Shown here: positions 38,375 through 47,389 of the stretch, one piece after another
Position numbering within the stretch: position 1 is the stretch's first letter
Layout: the number at the start of each line of letters is the position of its first letter
The notes under the pieces: model-generated
Seen by the model: the letters and a program-made list of their open reading frames with translations, nothing else
Databases searched by the model: none
Told to the model about the DNA's origin: nothing
Translations under genes and position numbers: made by a program
Source of the DNA: Caldilineaceae bacterium
GTDB taxonomy: Bacteria > Chloroflexota > Anaerolineae > Caldilineales > Caldilineaceae
DNA: 64,000 nucleotides
Assembly: GCA_020634815.1 (NCBI GenBank)
Contig: JACKBA010000033.1
Coordinates: 5,808-69,807, forward strand
Direction of reading: 5' to 3'

Positions 38375-40864
38375 CTATCGAGCGATCAGCGGCTGAAACA
38401 ACAGGTACGATCTGGCCATGCTGCGGTAGACCCCGCCCGCCATGTTTTGCGCAGCGGAAGCAGCGGATTGAGACGTCTGGTCACCAGCGGCATTCAGCGC
38501 TCCGCCGGATGTGCCAATGTAGTAGACAACCCGGCCGCTCTCCACGCCGGCATCGAATGCGTCAATCGTGGCAACTGAGGCAATCCCGCTGCCGTATTCC
38601 CATGCGGTGGATAGATCCGCCGGGATGGATTTCAGGTAGCGCAGGCCGTCCATGGTCGCCGCATAGAGCCAATAGTCCATGCCCACACGGACGAATTTCA
38701 ACGCCCAGACCGGGTAACCGACCCCACTCATGAGGGACCAGGTGGCACCGTTGTCATGCGACACAAAGACACCGGCATTGGGATTGTGATCCCCGGGCCC
38801 AAAATTCGGCCCGCCGAAGAGGAAAATCGAAGTGGAATCACGCGGGTCGACGGCGATTGGGCCGACACGTTCCACATCGGGAGCGGTGGGCAGGGCGAGC
38901 CAGGTTGCACCGCCATCCACGCTGCGCAGGAGGCCCGAATCGGTTCCGGCATAGGCGATGGCCGCGTCATTTGGGTCAAAGGTCAGGAAAGTGATGCACT
39001 GGGTCCCTGCCGGCGTTGACCGTTGAGACCAGCTCTGGCCGCCATTGTTGCTGGCATAGATCAGCCCGGGGCCGGGCTGCCACCACAGCGCCGGTTTTAC
39101 GCATACGCCAGCCAGCAAGTGAGATGGGGTTTCAGGGTCCGGCTCCAGCGCCAGGATTTTGGCTTCCTGTCCGGTGTAGGCAATGGGTAATACAAGCGGG
39201 TATTCGGTGAAGTGCTTGCCGTGGTCGAGCGATACGCGCACGACAGGATTGGATGTGTACCCGCCATCGCCGAAATAGACTTTGCCGTTGGTGAAGGGGT
39301 CTGCGGCAAGCCCCATGCGATAGCCGCCCATGGGAATGTCCAGATTCCGCCAGCTTCGGCCGCCATCGACGGTATGTAGAATCCCGCGCGACTGCGTCGC
39401 CGCGTAGGCTTCATCGGCGTTGAAGGGGGAGACTGCCAGCGTGCCGGGCAGGTTGGCGCCCAGCCCGGTTGCCGCTTCCTGCCAGGTTGCCCCGCCATCT
39501 GAACTTTGATACAGGCTGACCGCCGTTGCGGCAAAGAGGGTGGTCGTTTGCTTGCTTGACGCGCCGGGGACGACCGCAAAGTCATGCGCTCCTTGGAGGC
39601 CGGCGCCAAGGGGAAGCCACGTCAGGCCGTCATCTTCGGAGGCATACCCCCCATCCACGCCTGCCCACAGCAATCCGGGGATCGTGTCGTGGTAAGTGAC
39701 GCCGTTGACGGCCGATCCGGGGTTGACCTGAACCTCCGTCCACGTATCGCCGCCGTCGGTGCTGCGATAGGCGTACGCTGTCGCGCCGTTGTTGGAGTCG
39801 CCGGTCAGCGCCCAAAGCGTATGGTGTCCGCTGCCGCCCAGGGTGGGGGCGAAAAGCAGGCCGCCGATGAAGCTGGCATTGGGAAAGCTGATCGGGGCGC
39901 CCCAGCTTTGGCCGCCGTTGGTGGATGTGTAAACCTGCCCGCTGTCCGTGCCGATCACCCACTTCAAGTCGGGACTGGCCGGGTCAAACGCCAGGGCCGT
40001 GAGGTTCAGGCCGGAGGTGCTTGGGAGCACGCTGCTCCAGTTTTCGCCGCGGTCGGCCGAACGATACAGTCCGGCCAGGGGATCATCAGCTTGTCGATAG
40101 CTTTGAAAGGTGACGAACACGCGCTCGCGGTGGCCGGGTTGCGCGAATGGCCGCACGACCACCCCGCCGTTGGACTGCAACTCGGTAAACTCGGCAGGCA
40201 CCTTGAGCGCCCAACTCTGGCCGTAATCCAGCGAGCGCACCATGCCCATGCCGCCGTCGCCGCCCAGGTAGAGGGCGGGCGGCTGTCCGAGCGACGTGGG
40301 CACAATCTGGGTGCGGAAGGCGAACGGCTTGATCAACGAGAACTCCCACGAGTCACCGCCGTTACTGGTCTGAAACAACCCCGAGCGATTGGCCGACACA
40401 TAGAGACGGGCGGCATCTTCGGGGTCCACGACGACATTCCACAGATCGCCGCCCCAAGGCCCGCTTGACGCCCAGCCTTCGACAGCCGCAGAGACGGTGA
40501 CTGCCGCCGGCAGGGTTGCGGTCATGCCGGCCGCGGTTCTCACACGCAGATCGTAGGTTCCCGGCTCAATTGACCAGGGCGCTACGGCGATGATCTGCGT
40601 GTTCGTGACCGTCTCCAGCGCCAGGGGAATGTCGCCCAATGCCGCCGACGTGACCAACGCCAAATCAGTGCCGGAGATCGTTACCGGCACATTGACGCCG
40701 CTGGAAAATACGGCAGGCGAAATGGAAGTCAACCCGGGCGTGGCTGCAAGCGGTTCCGGTGGTTGGTAGGAGCCTTGACTGCCGGCGGCGTTGGCCGTTG
40801 AAGCCAATGCAAACACCGCCAAGATCGCAGGGGCGAAGAGCAAAAGCATCAAACGCGCTTTCAT
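38375..40864 (-). CDS. Exported IPT/TIG plus BNR-repeat (sialidase-fold) protein
   Basis: An 829-residue secreted protein starting at ATG 40864 behind AAAGGTGG; a signal peptide covers about residues 1-26. Residues 40-125 are an IPT/TIG immunoglobulin-like domain (LTSISPAVFSSGVNVPVTISG). The remainder is a long beta-propeller of Asp-box repeats: SNGGDSWEF, SADRGENWS, STNGGQSWG, STDGGDTWTE, SSDGGATWQE, TVDGGRSWRN, SNNGGQSWSQ, SVDGGATWLA and SHDNGATWSL. These are typical of surface or secreted proteins that bind sugars or proteins; sialidase catalytic residues are not evident. The end, LLFQPLIAR, resembles the LYLPxIxR tail. It abuts a truncated HU-like fragment at its 3' side. Confidence 0.8.
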   Translation of the reverse strand: MKARLMLLLFAPAILAVFALASTANAAGSQGSYQPPEPLAATPGLTSISPAVFSSGVNVPVTISGTDLALVTSAALGDIPLALETVTNTQIIAVAPWSIEPGTYDLRVRTAAGMTATLPAAVTVSAAVEGWASSGPWGGDLWNVVVDPEDAARLYVSANRSGLFQTSNGGDSWEFSLIKPFAFRTQIVPTSLGQPPALYLGGDGGMGMVRSLDYGQSWALKVPAEFTELQSNGGVVVRPFAQPGHRERVFVTFQSYRQADDPLAGLYRSADRGENWSSVLPSTSGLNLTALAFDPASPDLKWVIGTDSGQVYTSTNGGQSWGAPISFPNASFIGGLLFAPTLGGSGHHTLWALTGDSNNGATAYAYRSTDGGDTWTEVQVNPGSAVNGVTYHDTIPGLLWAGVDGGYASEDDGLTWLPLGAGLQGAHDFAVVPGASSKQTTTLFAATAVSLYQSSDGGATWQEAATGLGANLPGTLAVSPFNADEAYAATQSRGILHTVDGGRSWRNLDIPMGGYRMGLAADPFTNGKVYFGDGGYTSNPVVRVSLDHGKHFTEYPLVLPIAYTGQEAKILALEPDPETPSHLLAGVCVKPALWWQPGPGLIYASNNGGQSWSQRSTPAGTQCITFLTFDPNDAAIAYAGTDSGLLRSVDGGATWLALPTAPDVERVGPIAVDPRDSTSIFLFGGPNFGPGDHNPNAGVFVSHDNGATWSLMSGVGYPVWALKFVRVGMDYWLYAATMDGLRYLKSIPADLSTAWEYGSGIASVATIDAFDAGVESGRVVYYIGTSGGALNAAGDQTSQSAASAAQNMAGGVYRSMARSYLLFQPLIAR

Positions 40865-40966
40865 TGCATCCACCTTTTGTGCCGGGATTGAGGATATGGG
40901 CCAAGGTGTACGGCTTGAGCCGGCTGTACCCTTGCTCCTGATCGGAGAGTACACCCAGCGTGTTGT

Positions 40967-41145
40967 GCGCCCGTTGCATTTTCGGCGCCGGCAGCCGTAG
41001 CAGAATCTCTTTGTCACTCAGGCTATCGGGCCAGCCATTGGCGGCGCAAACCTCGGCAGCCAGCCAGGCCGGCCGTGCGTTGTAGCGGTTGGACCGACTG
41101 CGCTTTTTTAGCCCAGCTTCGGGCAGGCCGGGCTGGTTGGAGAAC
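40967..41145 (-). pseudogene. Degenerate C-terminal tail of a DNA methyltransferase
   Basis: Minus-strand translation gives NQPGLPEAGLKKRSRSNRYN, then ARPAWLA, EVCAANGWPDSLSDKEILLRL. This aligns with the better-preserved fragment at 44508-44735 but lacks about eight internal codons (AHRTLDGA) and has no gene body upstream. It is a relic in the 333-bp gap between two secreted-protein genes; the rest of that gap shows nothing else. Confidence 0.65.
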
Positions 41146-41197
41146 AGGGGAAGTAGGAGGATGTATGCGTCAACGAGCGGACGTATACAGGGGTGGT

Positions 41198-42382
41198 CTA
41201 TTCGCCACCCAGAAGCGTTTTCATGACATCCATTGCAGCGAACGAAGCTGGGAATGATCCCTGCGCGGTGCCAGCGTCCATCCAATTGGCCATGGTGAAG
41301 ACGGCAAGAGCATCATCCGGCGCCACAAGCATCTGCGTGTTGATCCCGTCACCGTCCCCCATATGCCCGACAAGCCGGCACCCATCGTCGCTGCCAACGA
41401 ACCAGCCAAGTCCATAGCGTTCGACAAGCGGCCCGTAGGTGGGGCCGAGCAGCCAGCCGCTCTCCGAGCGTGGCGCCCACATCGCTTCGAAACTGTCCGG
41501 TTGCAGGAGACGCACGCCGTTCCGTTCACCGCCATTCTGTATGAACTGTCCCCACAGGACCATGTCCGCACAACTCGACCAGAGGTTGCCGGCTGACGCA
41601 TCGCGGGCGTCGGTTGGCGGCGCTTGCGTGCGAAGCCGGCTCAGCTTGTAGCCGGTATAGAGGGTCACGCGCATTTCTGGATCGACATCGTCCGTCACAA
41701 AGGTAGAGTTCACCATGCCCAGTGGTGTCAACCACTCTGCCGCCATATACTCCTCAAAAGGCTGGCCCGTTACGGCCGCGACAATGGCTCCCAGTGCCGA
41801 ATAGCCGTAACTACTGTAACGCCACCCGTCGTCGGGAGCGAATAGAAGCTCCATCTCGCCCAGATCGCGCACCGCTTGCTCGAGCGGATTTAGCGCAGGG
41901 TCGAGCGGCTTCGGCCAGTAGAGAGGCGAGTCCGGCAGCCCGCTACGGTGGCTCAAAAGCATGCGCACGGTGATCGCCTGATAGCGATCATCGGCCATGG
42001 TAAAGTAGGGCAGATAATCCGTTACCGGCGCATCCAGGTCGATCAAGCCCTGCTCTGCCAGGCGCATGACAGCCATCGCCACAAACGCCTTGGTAATCGA
42101 CGCCTGTATGACGATTGACTGAGGTGTCATGGGACGGGCGGTATCCACATCTGCCAGGCCAAAGCCTTTGCTGTATGCGACCTGTCCATCCTTGACGACG
42201 CATACCTGGAAGCCGGGAATGGGGAAGTCGGTCATATAGGTTTGTACGATGGCGTCGATTGCCGCAGCCGTGGCGTCATCCAATACTGGCGCAGGCGGCG
42301 CCGGCGCCGTCACCGGCCGGCATGCGCTGAGGAGCAGCGCAATGGCAAAGAGCGGGATGGATAGACGAAGCGTGTACGCCAT
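41198..42382 (-). CDS. Serine beta-lactamase-fold lipoprotein (class C-like esterase/peptidase)
   Basis: A 394-residue lipoprotein: signal peptide with lipobox LLSAC (Cys21), a Pro/Ala linker, then a beta-lactamase domain with the active-site SITK (Ser95, Lys98), the second Tyr motif as YSSYGYS, and a third motif HMGDG in place of KTG. LLSHRSGLPD is another family hallmark. The combination is typical of esterases or D-amino-acid peptidases of this superfamily rather than of dedicated antibiotic-degrading enzymes. It would be anchored outside the membrane. It stands alone between repeats. Confidence 0.82.
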   Translation of the reverse strand: MAYTLRLSIPLFAIALLLSACRPVTAPAPPAPVLDDATAAAIDAIVQTYMTDFPIPGFQVCVVKDGQVAYSKGFGLADVDTARPMTPQSIVIQASITKAFVAMAVMRLAEQGLIDLDAPVTDYLPYFTMADDRYQAITVRMLLSHRSGLPDSPLYWPKPLDPALNPLEQAVRDLGEMELLFAPDDGWRYSSYGYSALGAIVAAVTGQPFEEYMAAEWLTPLGMVNSTFVTDDVDPEMRVTLYTGYKLSRLRTQAPPTDARDASAGNLWSSCADMVLWGQFIQNGGERNGVRLLQPDSFEAMWAPRSESGWLLGPTYGPLVERYGLGWFVGSDDGCRLVGHMGDGDGINTQMLVAPDDALAVFTMANWMDAGTAQGSFPASFAAMDVMKTLLGGE

Positions 42383-42673
42383 AATCGACCTTTCCTTTCG
42401 GTCGTTATCGACCGCAACAGATCTGACGGCGCATACCGGACGCTGCTTGAATCACCTGCCTGACTGGCAATTCGGGCGGCGGCTCTGGCCCAATCGCACA
42501 CAGGGGCAAGACAAATGGCGACAGGCGGACAAAAGAGTTGTCACTGCGAAACTGTCGCCACCCGCCCGGGACATCGCCTGAGCAGCCGGATTGGACACCG
42601 ATATTATCGCGCACAGCAATGCAAAATTCGAGGGTCAAGTGGAGTGCTGGTCTACTTTACGGTTGGGGCGAAC

Positions 42674-42777
42674 ACTACAACGGATTCGTGGAAACAGCGG
42701 ATTTTGCTCCTGCGCTGTACGGGATTGACTTGCGCTGCGGCGGAACTCATCCGTTCCTTCCACGAATCCGTTGTAGT
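42674..42777. repeat. Inverted repeat with 20-bp perfect arms
   Basis: ACTACAACGGATTCGTGGAA (42674-42693) and its exact complement (42758-42777) flank 64 bp. Outside them, GTTGGGGC and GCCCCCAAC continue the symmetry imperfectly, so the whole unit is about 130 bp and MITE-like, without coding capacity. Confidence 0.85.
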
Positions 42778-42847
42778 ACAGCCGTGCCCCCAACTTGAAT
42801 TGCGCCCGTGGGGTACCGGTGCCATTCAACGGGTAAGGGCGCGCAGT

Positions 42848-42913
42848 ACGTCCCCGGCACTGTGCACAAGGAGTTTTGTCATTCCGTATGCCGCTGCACA
42901 GTGCCGGGGACGT
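42848..42913. repeat. GTCCCCGGCAC palindromic element A (28-bp spacer)
   Basis: ACGTCCCCGGCACTGTGCA (42848-42866) and its exact complement (42895-42913) flank 28 bp. Same family as the elements at 47593-47662 and 56854-56919. Confidence 0.9.
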
Positions 42914-42985
42914 TGTCTGCTCCAACCGTGAAATCGACCTGTGGTGCAACATCCAGCGTGCGATGGGCGGCGCCCTGGCAGCCTA

Positions 42986-44098
42986 TCACAGGGTCAGCCC
43001 TCGACGTTGCCTGGCTGCCCTCACGCTGGCCGATGTCGCATCGACGACGAACGGCACCGCAGCGTCGGGATAGGGGGCGACGCTGCTGACGTTGATCTCG
43101 CAGAGCACGTAGGTGTCTTGGCCCTGCGCATCCTTCGGCCCGAGCAGAAAGTCGCAGTCCCACAAGATGGGCAGCGATGCCCGTTCGATGGTCAGCAAGC
43201 GCTGGACGGCGGGAATCCACTCGTCCTCCAGCTTCCGTTTCACGGCCTGGAATTCGGGTGTGGATGGCGGATGATAGTAGCGGGGCCCCGGCTGCGGCGC
43301 TTCCGCGGGGGACGCACCGGCCGGCGCCGGATAGAGCGCATTCACCGCCTGGTGGCCAAATCCGGCGACTTGATCGTGCACGAGGTAGCAGCGGATCATC
43401 CCTTCGGCAAGGCGATCTTGATACGCCTGGTCGATCATGCGGCCGTCCACGGCTTGGAAGTACGCTGCGCAGCGCTCGCAAAAGGCGCCGAGCGTTATTG
43501 CCTCTTCGACGGCGCCCCGCTTCGCATGGCGCGCGCGAATCACCGTCTCCAATCCCGGCACAGAACCGCTGCCGCCCGCAGCGGCTGCCGGCGCTTGCGG
43601 CAGAGAGAGAAGCCAGACGCCATTGCCGCCGTTGCCACGATTCTGCTTGAGCACGCGCGCCTGTCCTGTTGCCAGGCGCACCGGCAGCTCACGCCGCATC
43701 TGATCCAGGCTCAGGTAGAGATGCGTGTCGCAGCCCCAGCCAACGTCACGGGTGCGAAACAGGACCTCTTTGGTGCCAAGCTGCAAAATGACGTCGGGAT
43801 GGGTGCTGACGAAGATTTCGGCCCGCGCCACTTCACGCAGCATGGCATCCAGAATGGTGCGATCATGGCCGTTTTCGATGGGGTTGACCCACACCAGCAC
43901 GCCATCGCAACGCAGGAGTTGCTGCCGGACTTCGTCATGAAAGGCATCGTCATAGACGGCCGGTTCGACGTGCGCCCCTGCCGCGGCAAAGGCCCGGAAC
44001 AAATCGGCGAAGCGGTTGTTCTCGGCGGTCGCGTTCCGCCTCGTCTCCTCATCACCTGGATAGAGTATCGCCACGCGCACTGCATTAGATTGACTCAT
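42986..44098 (-). CDS. ATP-grasp-like protein (Cj0069 family)
   Basis: A 370-residue cytoplasmic protein starting at ATG 44098 after an AGGGGGCG box. The N-terminus (VRVAILYPGDEETRR) and the segments GVLVWVNPIENGHDR, ILQLGTKEVLFRT, VLKQNRGNGGNGVW (nucleotide-binding strand and Gly-rich loop) and LCEINVSSVAPYPDAAVPF (end of an ATP-grasp fold, Asn/Glu metal ligands) fit the Cj0069-type ATP-grasp-like family as I recall it. Such proteins ligate a carboxylate to an amine or thiol, but the substrate of this family is unknown to me. It is flanked by repeats on both sides, suggesting a mobile or recently inserted neighbourhood. Confidence 0.65.
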   Translation of the reverse strand: MSQSNAVRVAILYPGDEETRRNATAENNRFADLFRAFAAAGAHVEPAVYDDAFHDEVRQQLLRCDGVLVWVNPIENGHDRTILDAMLREVARAEIFVSTHPDVILQLGTKEVLFRTRDVGWGCDTHLYLSLDQMRRELPVRLATGQARVLKQNRGNGGNGVWLLSLPQAPAAAAGGSGSVPGLETVIRARHAKRGAVEEAITLGAFCERCAAYFQAVDGRMIDQAYQDRLAEGMIRCYLVHDQVAGFGHQAVNALYPAPAGASPAEAPQPGPRYYHPPSTPEFQAVKRKLEDEWIPAVQRLLTIERASLPILWDCDFLLGPKDAQGQDTYVLCEINVSSVAPYPDAAVPFVVDATSASVRAARQRRGLTL

Positions 44099-44148
44099 GA
44101 AACGCCCCCTGTCTCTCGAACGAGCAAGCTCTGTTGGTGCCCTAGAGT

Positions 44149-44390
44149 CCGTTTGGAAATTCAGTAATTCACGATTTTGCCGCACACAAAGGCACAAAGT
44201 CACGAAGTTGAAGATGTCGCTCTTTGTGTTCTTAGCGGCTTGGTGTGAGGCCGTGAACTACTGAAATTCGCAATCTTGACGCAGAGACGCAAAGGCGCAG
44301 AGAAAAACGCAGAGAAAAGCCCTGTATCGTTGCCGCGTACCCTCTGCGAGCCTCTGCATCGCTGCGTCGAATCCGGTGATTTCCAAACGG
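44149..44390. repeat. Composite AAAG-type inverted repeat
   Basis: CCGTTTGGAAAT (44149-44160) and ATTTCCAAACGG (44379-44390) bound the unit. Inside are two AAAG-rich blocks, each with a partial inverted partner (CACAAAGGCACAAAG...CTTTGTG, and GACGCAGAGACG...CGCTGCGTC). Related words appear at 10775, 30781 and 48117. Confidence 0.7.
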
Positions 44391-44422
44391 CCGCTTAGGT
44401 GGTCGCAATCCCCCAGTGGTGT

Positions 44423-44501
44423 GTCAATCGTCATTCTGCGGCCCGACAAACCAGGTTTCTCGCAGAAACCTGGTTTGTGAAGCGAAAGACTCACGATTGA
44501 C
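44423..44501. repeat. Hairpin repeat with AAACCAGGTTTCT arms
   Basis: The inner hairpin AAACCAGGTTTCT-CGC-AGAAACCTGGTTT (44448-44476) has perfect 13-bp arms and a 3-nt loop. Outer arms GTCAATCGT (44423-44431) and ACGATTGAC (44493-44501) extend the symmetry. It lies just downstream of the methyltransferase-tail fragment. Confidence 0.85.
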
Positions 44502-44507
44502 GGGCCG

Positions 44508-44735
44508 CTAGGGTTTGTGTGCGGTTTGACCTGCCCGTTCCAGATTCAGCGCCAGCAACCGCGCCAGAACCTCCTCGTCGCTCAGGTCGTCGGGCCAGCC
44601 GTAGGCGGCGCAGACCGCGCCATCCAGCGTGCGATGGGCGGCAGCCAGCCAGGCCGGCCGTGCGTTGTAGAGGTTGGTCAGCGTGCGCTTCTTCAGCTCG
44701 GCTTCGGCCAGGCCGGGCGGGTTAAGCCAACAACG
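44508..44735 (-). pseudogene. C-terminal tail of a class I DNA methyltransferase
   Basis: The minus strand reads NPPGLAEAELKKRTLTNLYN, ARPAWLAAAHRTLDGAVC, AAYGWPDDLSDEEVLARLLA, LNLERA and a stop at 44510-44508. This is the well-known C-terminus of large Eco57I/MmeI-like DNA methyltransferases. No catalytic domain precedes it, so only the last 70-odd codons survive. It lies immediately downstream of the present XamI-like restriction gene. Confidence 0.8.
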
Positions 44736-44777
44736 AAAGGAGGTCGTGAGATGCTAGTATTGGGCACAGGCATCGCG

Positions 44778-45734
44778 CTAGCGATCGATAGATGCGTCTC
44801 GCACTTGGTCGATCCATCTTGTCAAGTCTTCCAAGCGATGCGCCCAATAGAGCGTCAGCCCTCGATCTTGTGCATTCAGCAGGTTGTGGAGTTTGTAAAC
44901 GCCGCTGAGCACGGCGACAGGTACGATGTTGCGCTGGCCAAAGTCCTTGAGCCACTCCTCTGCCTTGGCAGCAGCGTCGTTGTTGAGGCGCTTGACAGAG
45001 TTGATCGATGAGTTTGAGACTTTGCACTCGATAGCCATGATGCGTGAATCCCAAAGACCAACGACAAAATCGGCTTTGCGGGTGCCGAGCATCACCTCGT
45101 TACAGAACTCACCGGGGGATGGCGCCTGGATCAAGGTGTCGATGGTGTTCCCTGGGATGGTGACGAGGTGCAATCCATGATCGAGCAAGACTTGACGCAC
45201 CGTCGACTCCTGGGCCTGTTTTCCTTCATTTCGGCGTTGCGTTGCCACGCGCTGGGTGGAGATCAGTGCGGTTGAGGCAACAACGGCTGCATGCCGCTCT
45301 TCTGGCGTCGGCTCGCGTTGTTCCCTATGCCACGGGAAGCGACGAGGATCAATGACGGCCTGAATAGTCTGCACCAGTCTTGCCGCAAGCTCGGGCTGTG
45401 TCGCCAGAATGCGTGGTGACAACGAAGTAGCTTCGATAAGGACTTTCAGATCGTCTTCAGAGATTGGTGGGGCCGCCAGATAGCGCAACGCGTCGAGCAT
45501 GCCCGGCACCTGGAGCAAGTCCGCAATCTCGGCTTGCAGAGTGGTGAGATTGCCAGTTGACCGCAATAGGGCATCGATGACTTCTTCTGCACTGTCGTAT
45601 GCTGCGATATAGGATGCAAGAGGTTCTTGTAGACGCTCGTCTCGAAAGCCCTGGATGGCGCTTGCGAGATCGGTTTCCAAATCTTCTGCGCTCCACAGGT
45701 TGCGTTCGACTAGCCTGGTGTTGCCTTTGCTCAT
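44778..45734 (-). CDS. XamI-like type II restriction endonuclease
   Basis: A 318-residue protein. The PD-(D/E)xK core is visible at ADFVVGLWD (Asp222) and AIECK (Glu236, Lys238), followed by KVSNSSINSVKRLNND, which I associate with the XamI endonuclease family; XamI cuts GTCGAC. It begins at ATG 45734, overlapping the stop of the methyltransferase gene by 4 bp, giving a classical M-R order. GTCGAC is common in this window, so the host DNA would need methylation protection if that were the site. The downstream neighbour is a methyltransferase-tail relic from another system. Confidence 0.75.
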   Translation of the reverse strand: MSKGNTRLVERNLWSAEDLETDLASAIQGFRDERLQEPLASYIAAYDSAEEVIDALLRSTGNLTTLQAEIADLLQVPGMLDALRYLAAPPISEDDLKVLIEATSLSPRILATQPELAARLVQTIQAVIDPRRFPWHREQREPTPEERHAAVVASTALISTQRVATQRRNEGKQAQESTVRQVLLDHGLHLVTIPGNTIDTLIQAPSPGEFCNEVMLGTRKADFVVGLWDSRIMAIECKVSNSSINSVKRLNNDAAAKAEEWLKDFGQRNIVPVAVLSGVYKLHNLLNAQDRGLTLYWAHRLEDLTRWIDQVRDASIDR

Positions 45735-47389
45735 AACAGCAATTCCTCTACTGCATCGGGTTGAGCAAGCACGTCAGGATGAGGGATGAGCAGGCGCTCC
45801 ATCTCGCGTGGCTCAAATTTGGTCAATCCACCGGCATAGGTCCTGCCGCCATCAAGTGATGCACTGCGGCTTAGAAATTTCGCAAGTGTCCTCAGCACGT
45901 CATCAGGCAAAGCGTCGCGTGGGTAAAGACCGTGCGCAATGTTGATGTGGCGCGCCTGCGCTGCATTGTATACAAAAAGCGGCGGACGTCGGGCCATATA
46001 AGTTGCGAGAATGGGTGCTGGCGCATGGAGCCGGACTGACCACCACGGCTTGCGATGCTGTGCAATGTAGCCTTGATCGGCGCCTCTGGTTACGGCAAGA
46101 CGCAGAAATCGCTGAATACGCTGCTGATCCGGTGCCGTGAAGTGCTCGAATGTGGCCGGAAGGTCAATGACCAGTTTCAAGTGATGCACCTCGTGGAGGA
46201 TACCGCCACTCTGAAACAACTCCTGTGCACGAGTGATAGTCGAAAAGAGAACTTCACCCGGGAGGTCGACATGACCAGCTCGTGTCACCCACACCTTGTT
46301 GGCGCCTGTAACCTGGCCGCGATGGACGCGGCATAGTTCGCCCAATTCGACAAAGCCAGCAGGGCGTGCGGCACGAGGCTGGCTCAGCACGGACCAACGC
46401 TGGGCGCCTGTCAGTTGATGGCGCGGAATGAGGCTGCCTCTGGAAAGCGCCCCAAGATCCTCCAGATGCTCTACTTGCCGGACTGTAACTTGTGCTGTTA
46501 CAGGCGATCCCGCAAACCCAGTAATGACCGCAGTCGTTGCAGTGCCAGGAAACGGCTGCAACTTGGGGTCGATAATCTGCAATGTCAGGGCCGATAACGG
46601 GTGCGTGAGCAGTTTGCGAACCAGTTCACCATAATTGACATCTAGCCATTCAGATGACGTGATGAAGATACCAAGGTCGCCAGGCCGTGCAAGGAGAGCC
46701 GTTTGCAGAAAGAAGTGTACGTGCAGTCCGGCCAACTGACTGGCATGCAACCCAAGGCTTTTGGCGGCTGACACCAACCACTCTTTGCGTGCGGGGACAA
46801 TATCGTGGTGGCGTACATAGGGGGGGTTCCCAATGAAGAGAGTCGGGCCGTCAATCGGTTCAAGTGCAACGTCACGATAGTCTATCAGCATCACCGTTGC
46901 GCGGCTGGCAAGCTCATGGACGGCGAGATTGGCACGTGCCAGGATTGCAGCAATAGGGTCAGTCTCGATCGCTATTATGGTGGCGTGGGGGAATCGCTTC
47001 CCGGCGGCCACGGAGAATCGTCCCGAACCACAGCCTGGATCGACGACCCGCTGAGGCGTGACCTGCTCGGCGGCCCATGCCGTCATGGCTTCGACGAACT
47101 GCGCAGGCGTATAGGTTGCTCCGTGCGGGCGACGTTCGGCTGGCGATCTTAGCTGGCAATAGATGTCACCCAGCGGGTCGGCGCCAGCCAATATTTGAGA
47201 CTTGATCGCATTGACGAACGCTGCGCTGGGTAGCGGTAGACTTGCCGTGAGTCGCTTTTCATCGGCGGACCATCCGGTCACCTGTTCGGCCCCAAGGCCC
47301 ACAGCCACCGCAACAAGTTCTGATACCGTGTCTATGGTTTGGTAGGCCGTAGACAATTCTGGGAAAAGCGCAAGGGTCTGAAGCGTCAT
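45731..47389 (-). CDS. N6-adenine DNA methyltransferase of the XamI-like system
   Basis: A 552-residue methyltransferase with the gamma-class order of TaqI-like enzymes: YTPAQFVEAM (93-102), SAM motif I DPGCGSGRF (117-125), IETDP (141-145), catalytic motif IV NPPY (188-191) followed by VRHHDIVPA, and a C-terminal target-recognition region (about 300-550). It would methylate adenine in the recognition site of the adjacent endonuclease. The gene is upstream of and overlaps the nuclease gene, which favours early methyltransferase production. Confidence 0.88.
   Translation of the reverse strand: MTLQTLALFPELSTAYQTIDTVSELVAVAVGLGAEQVTGWSADEKRLTASLPLPSAAFVNAIKSQILAGADPLGDIYCQLRSPAERRPHGATYTPAQFVEAMTAWAAEQVTPQRVVDPGCGSGRFSVAAGKRFPHATIIAIETDPIAAILARANLAVHELASRATVMLIDYRDVALEPIDGPTLFIGNPPYVRHHDIVPARKEWLVSAAKSLGLHASQLAGLHVHFFLQTALLARPGDLGIFITSSEWLDVNYGELVRKLLTHPLSALTLQIIDPKLQPFPGTATTAVITGFAGSPVTAQVTVRQVEHLEDLGALSRGSLIPRHQLTGAQRWSVLSQPRAARPAGFVELGELCRVHRGQVTGANKVWVTRAGHVDLPGEVLFSTITRAQELFQSGGILHEVHHLKLVIDLPATFEHFTAPDQQRIQRFLRLAVTRGADQGYIAQHRKPWWSVRLHAPAPILATYMARRPPLFVYNAAQARHINIAHGLYPRDALPDDVLRTLAKFLSRSASLDGGRTYAGGLTKFEPREMERLLIPHPDVLAQPDAVEELLL

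Larger units (their letters stand above)
42383..42985. other. Gene-free, repeat-rich stretch
   Basis: About 600 bp with no credible gene. It contains a 20-bp-arm inverted repeat (42674-42777) and a palindromic element with a 28-bp spacer (42848-42913). Near 42950 a 22-bp match to the methyltransferase tail fragment is too short to call. Confidence 0.6.
44099..44507. other. Gene-free stretch made of nested inverted repeats
   Basis: Contains a roughly 240-bp AAAG-type composite (44149-44390) and a strong hairpin unit (44423-44501). The 78-codon minus-strand ORF over it is built from repeat words and is not credible. Confidence 0.6.

Noticed and set aside
42950..42975. Third fragment of the methyltransferase tail
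   Set aside because: Only about 22 bp match the 44.6 kb fragment, too short to separate from chance or a shared repeat edge.
44258..44494. 78-codon minus-strand ORF
   Set aside because: Its sequence is made by the AAAG repeat and a hairpin element and shows no protein character.
44778..47389. Avoidance of GTCGAC as proof of XamI-type specificity
   Set aside because: GTCGAC occurs repeatedly in the window, so there is no avoidance signal; specificity rests only on remembered family similarity.
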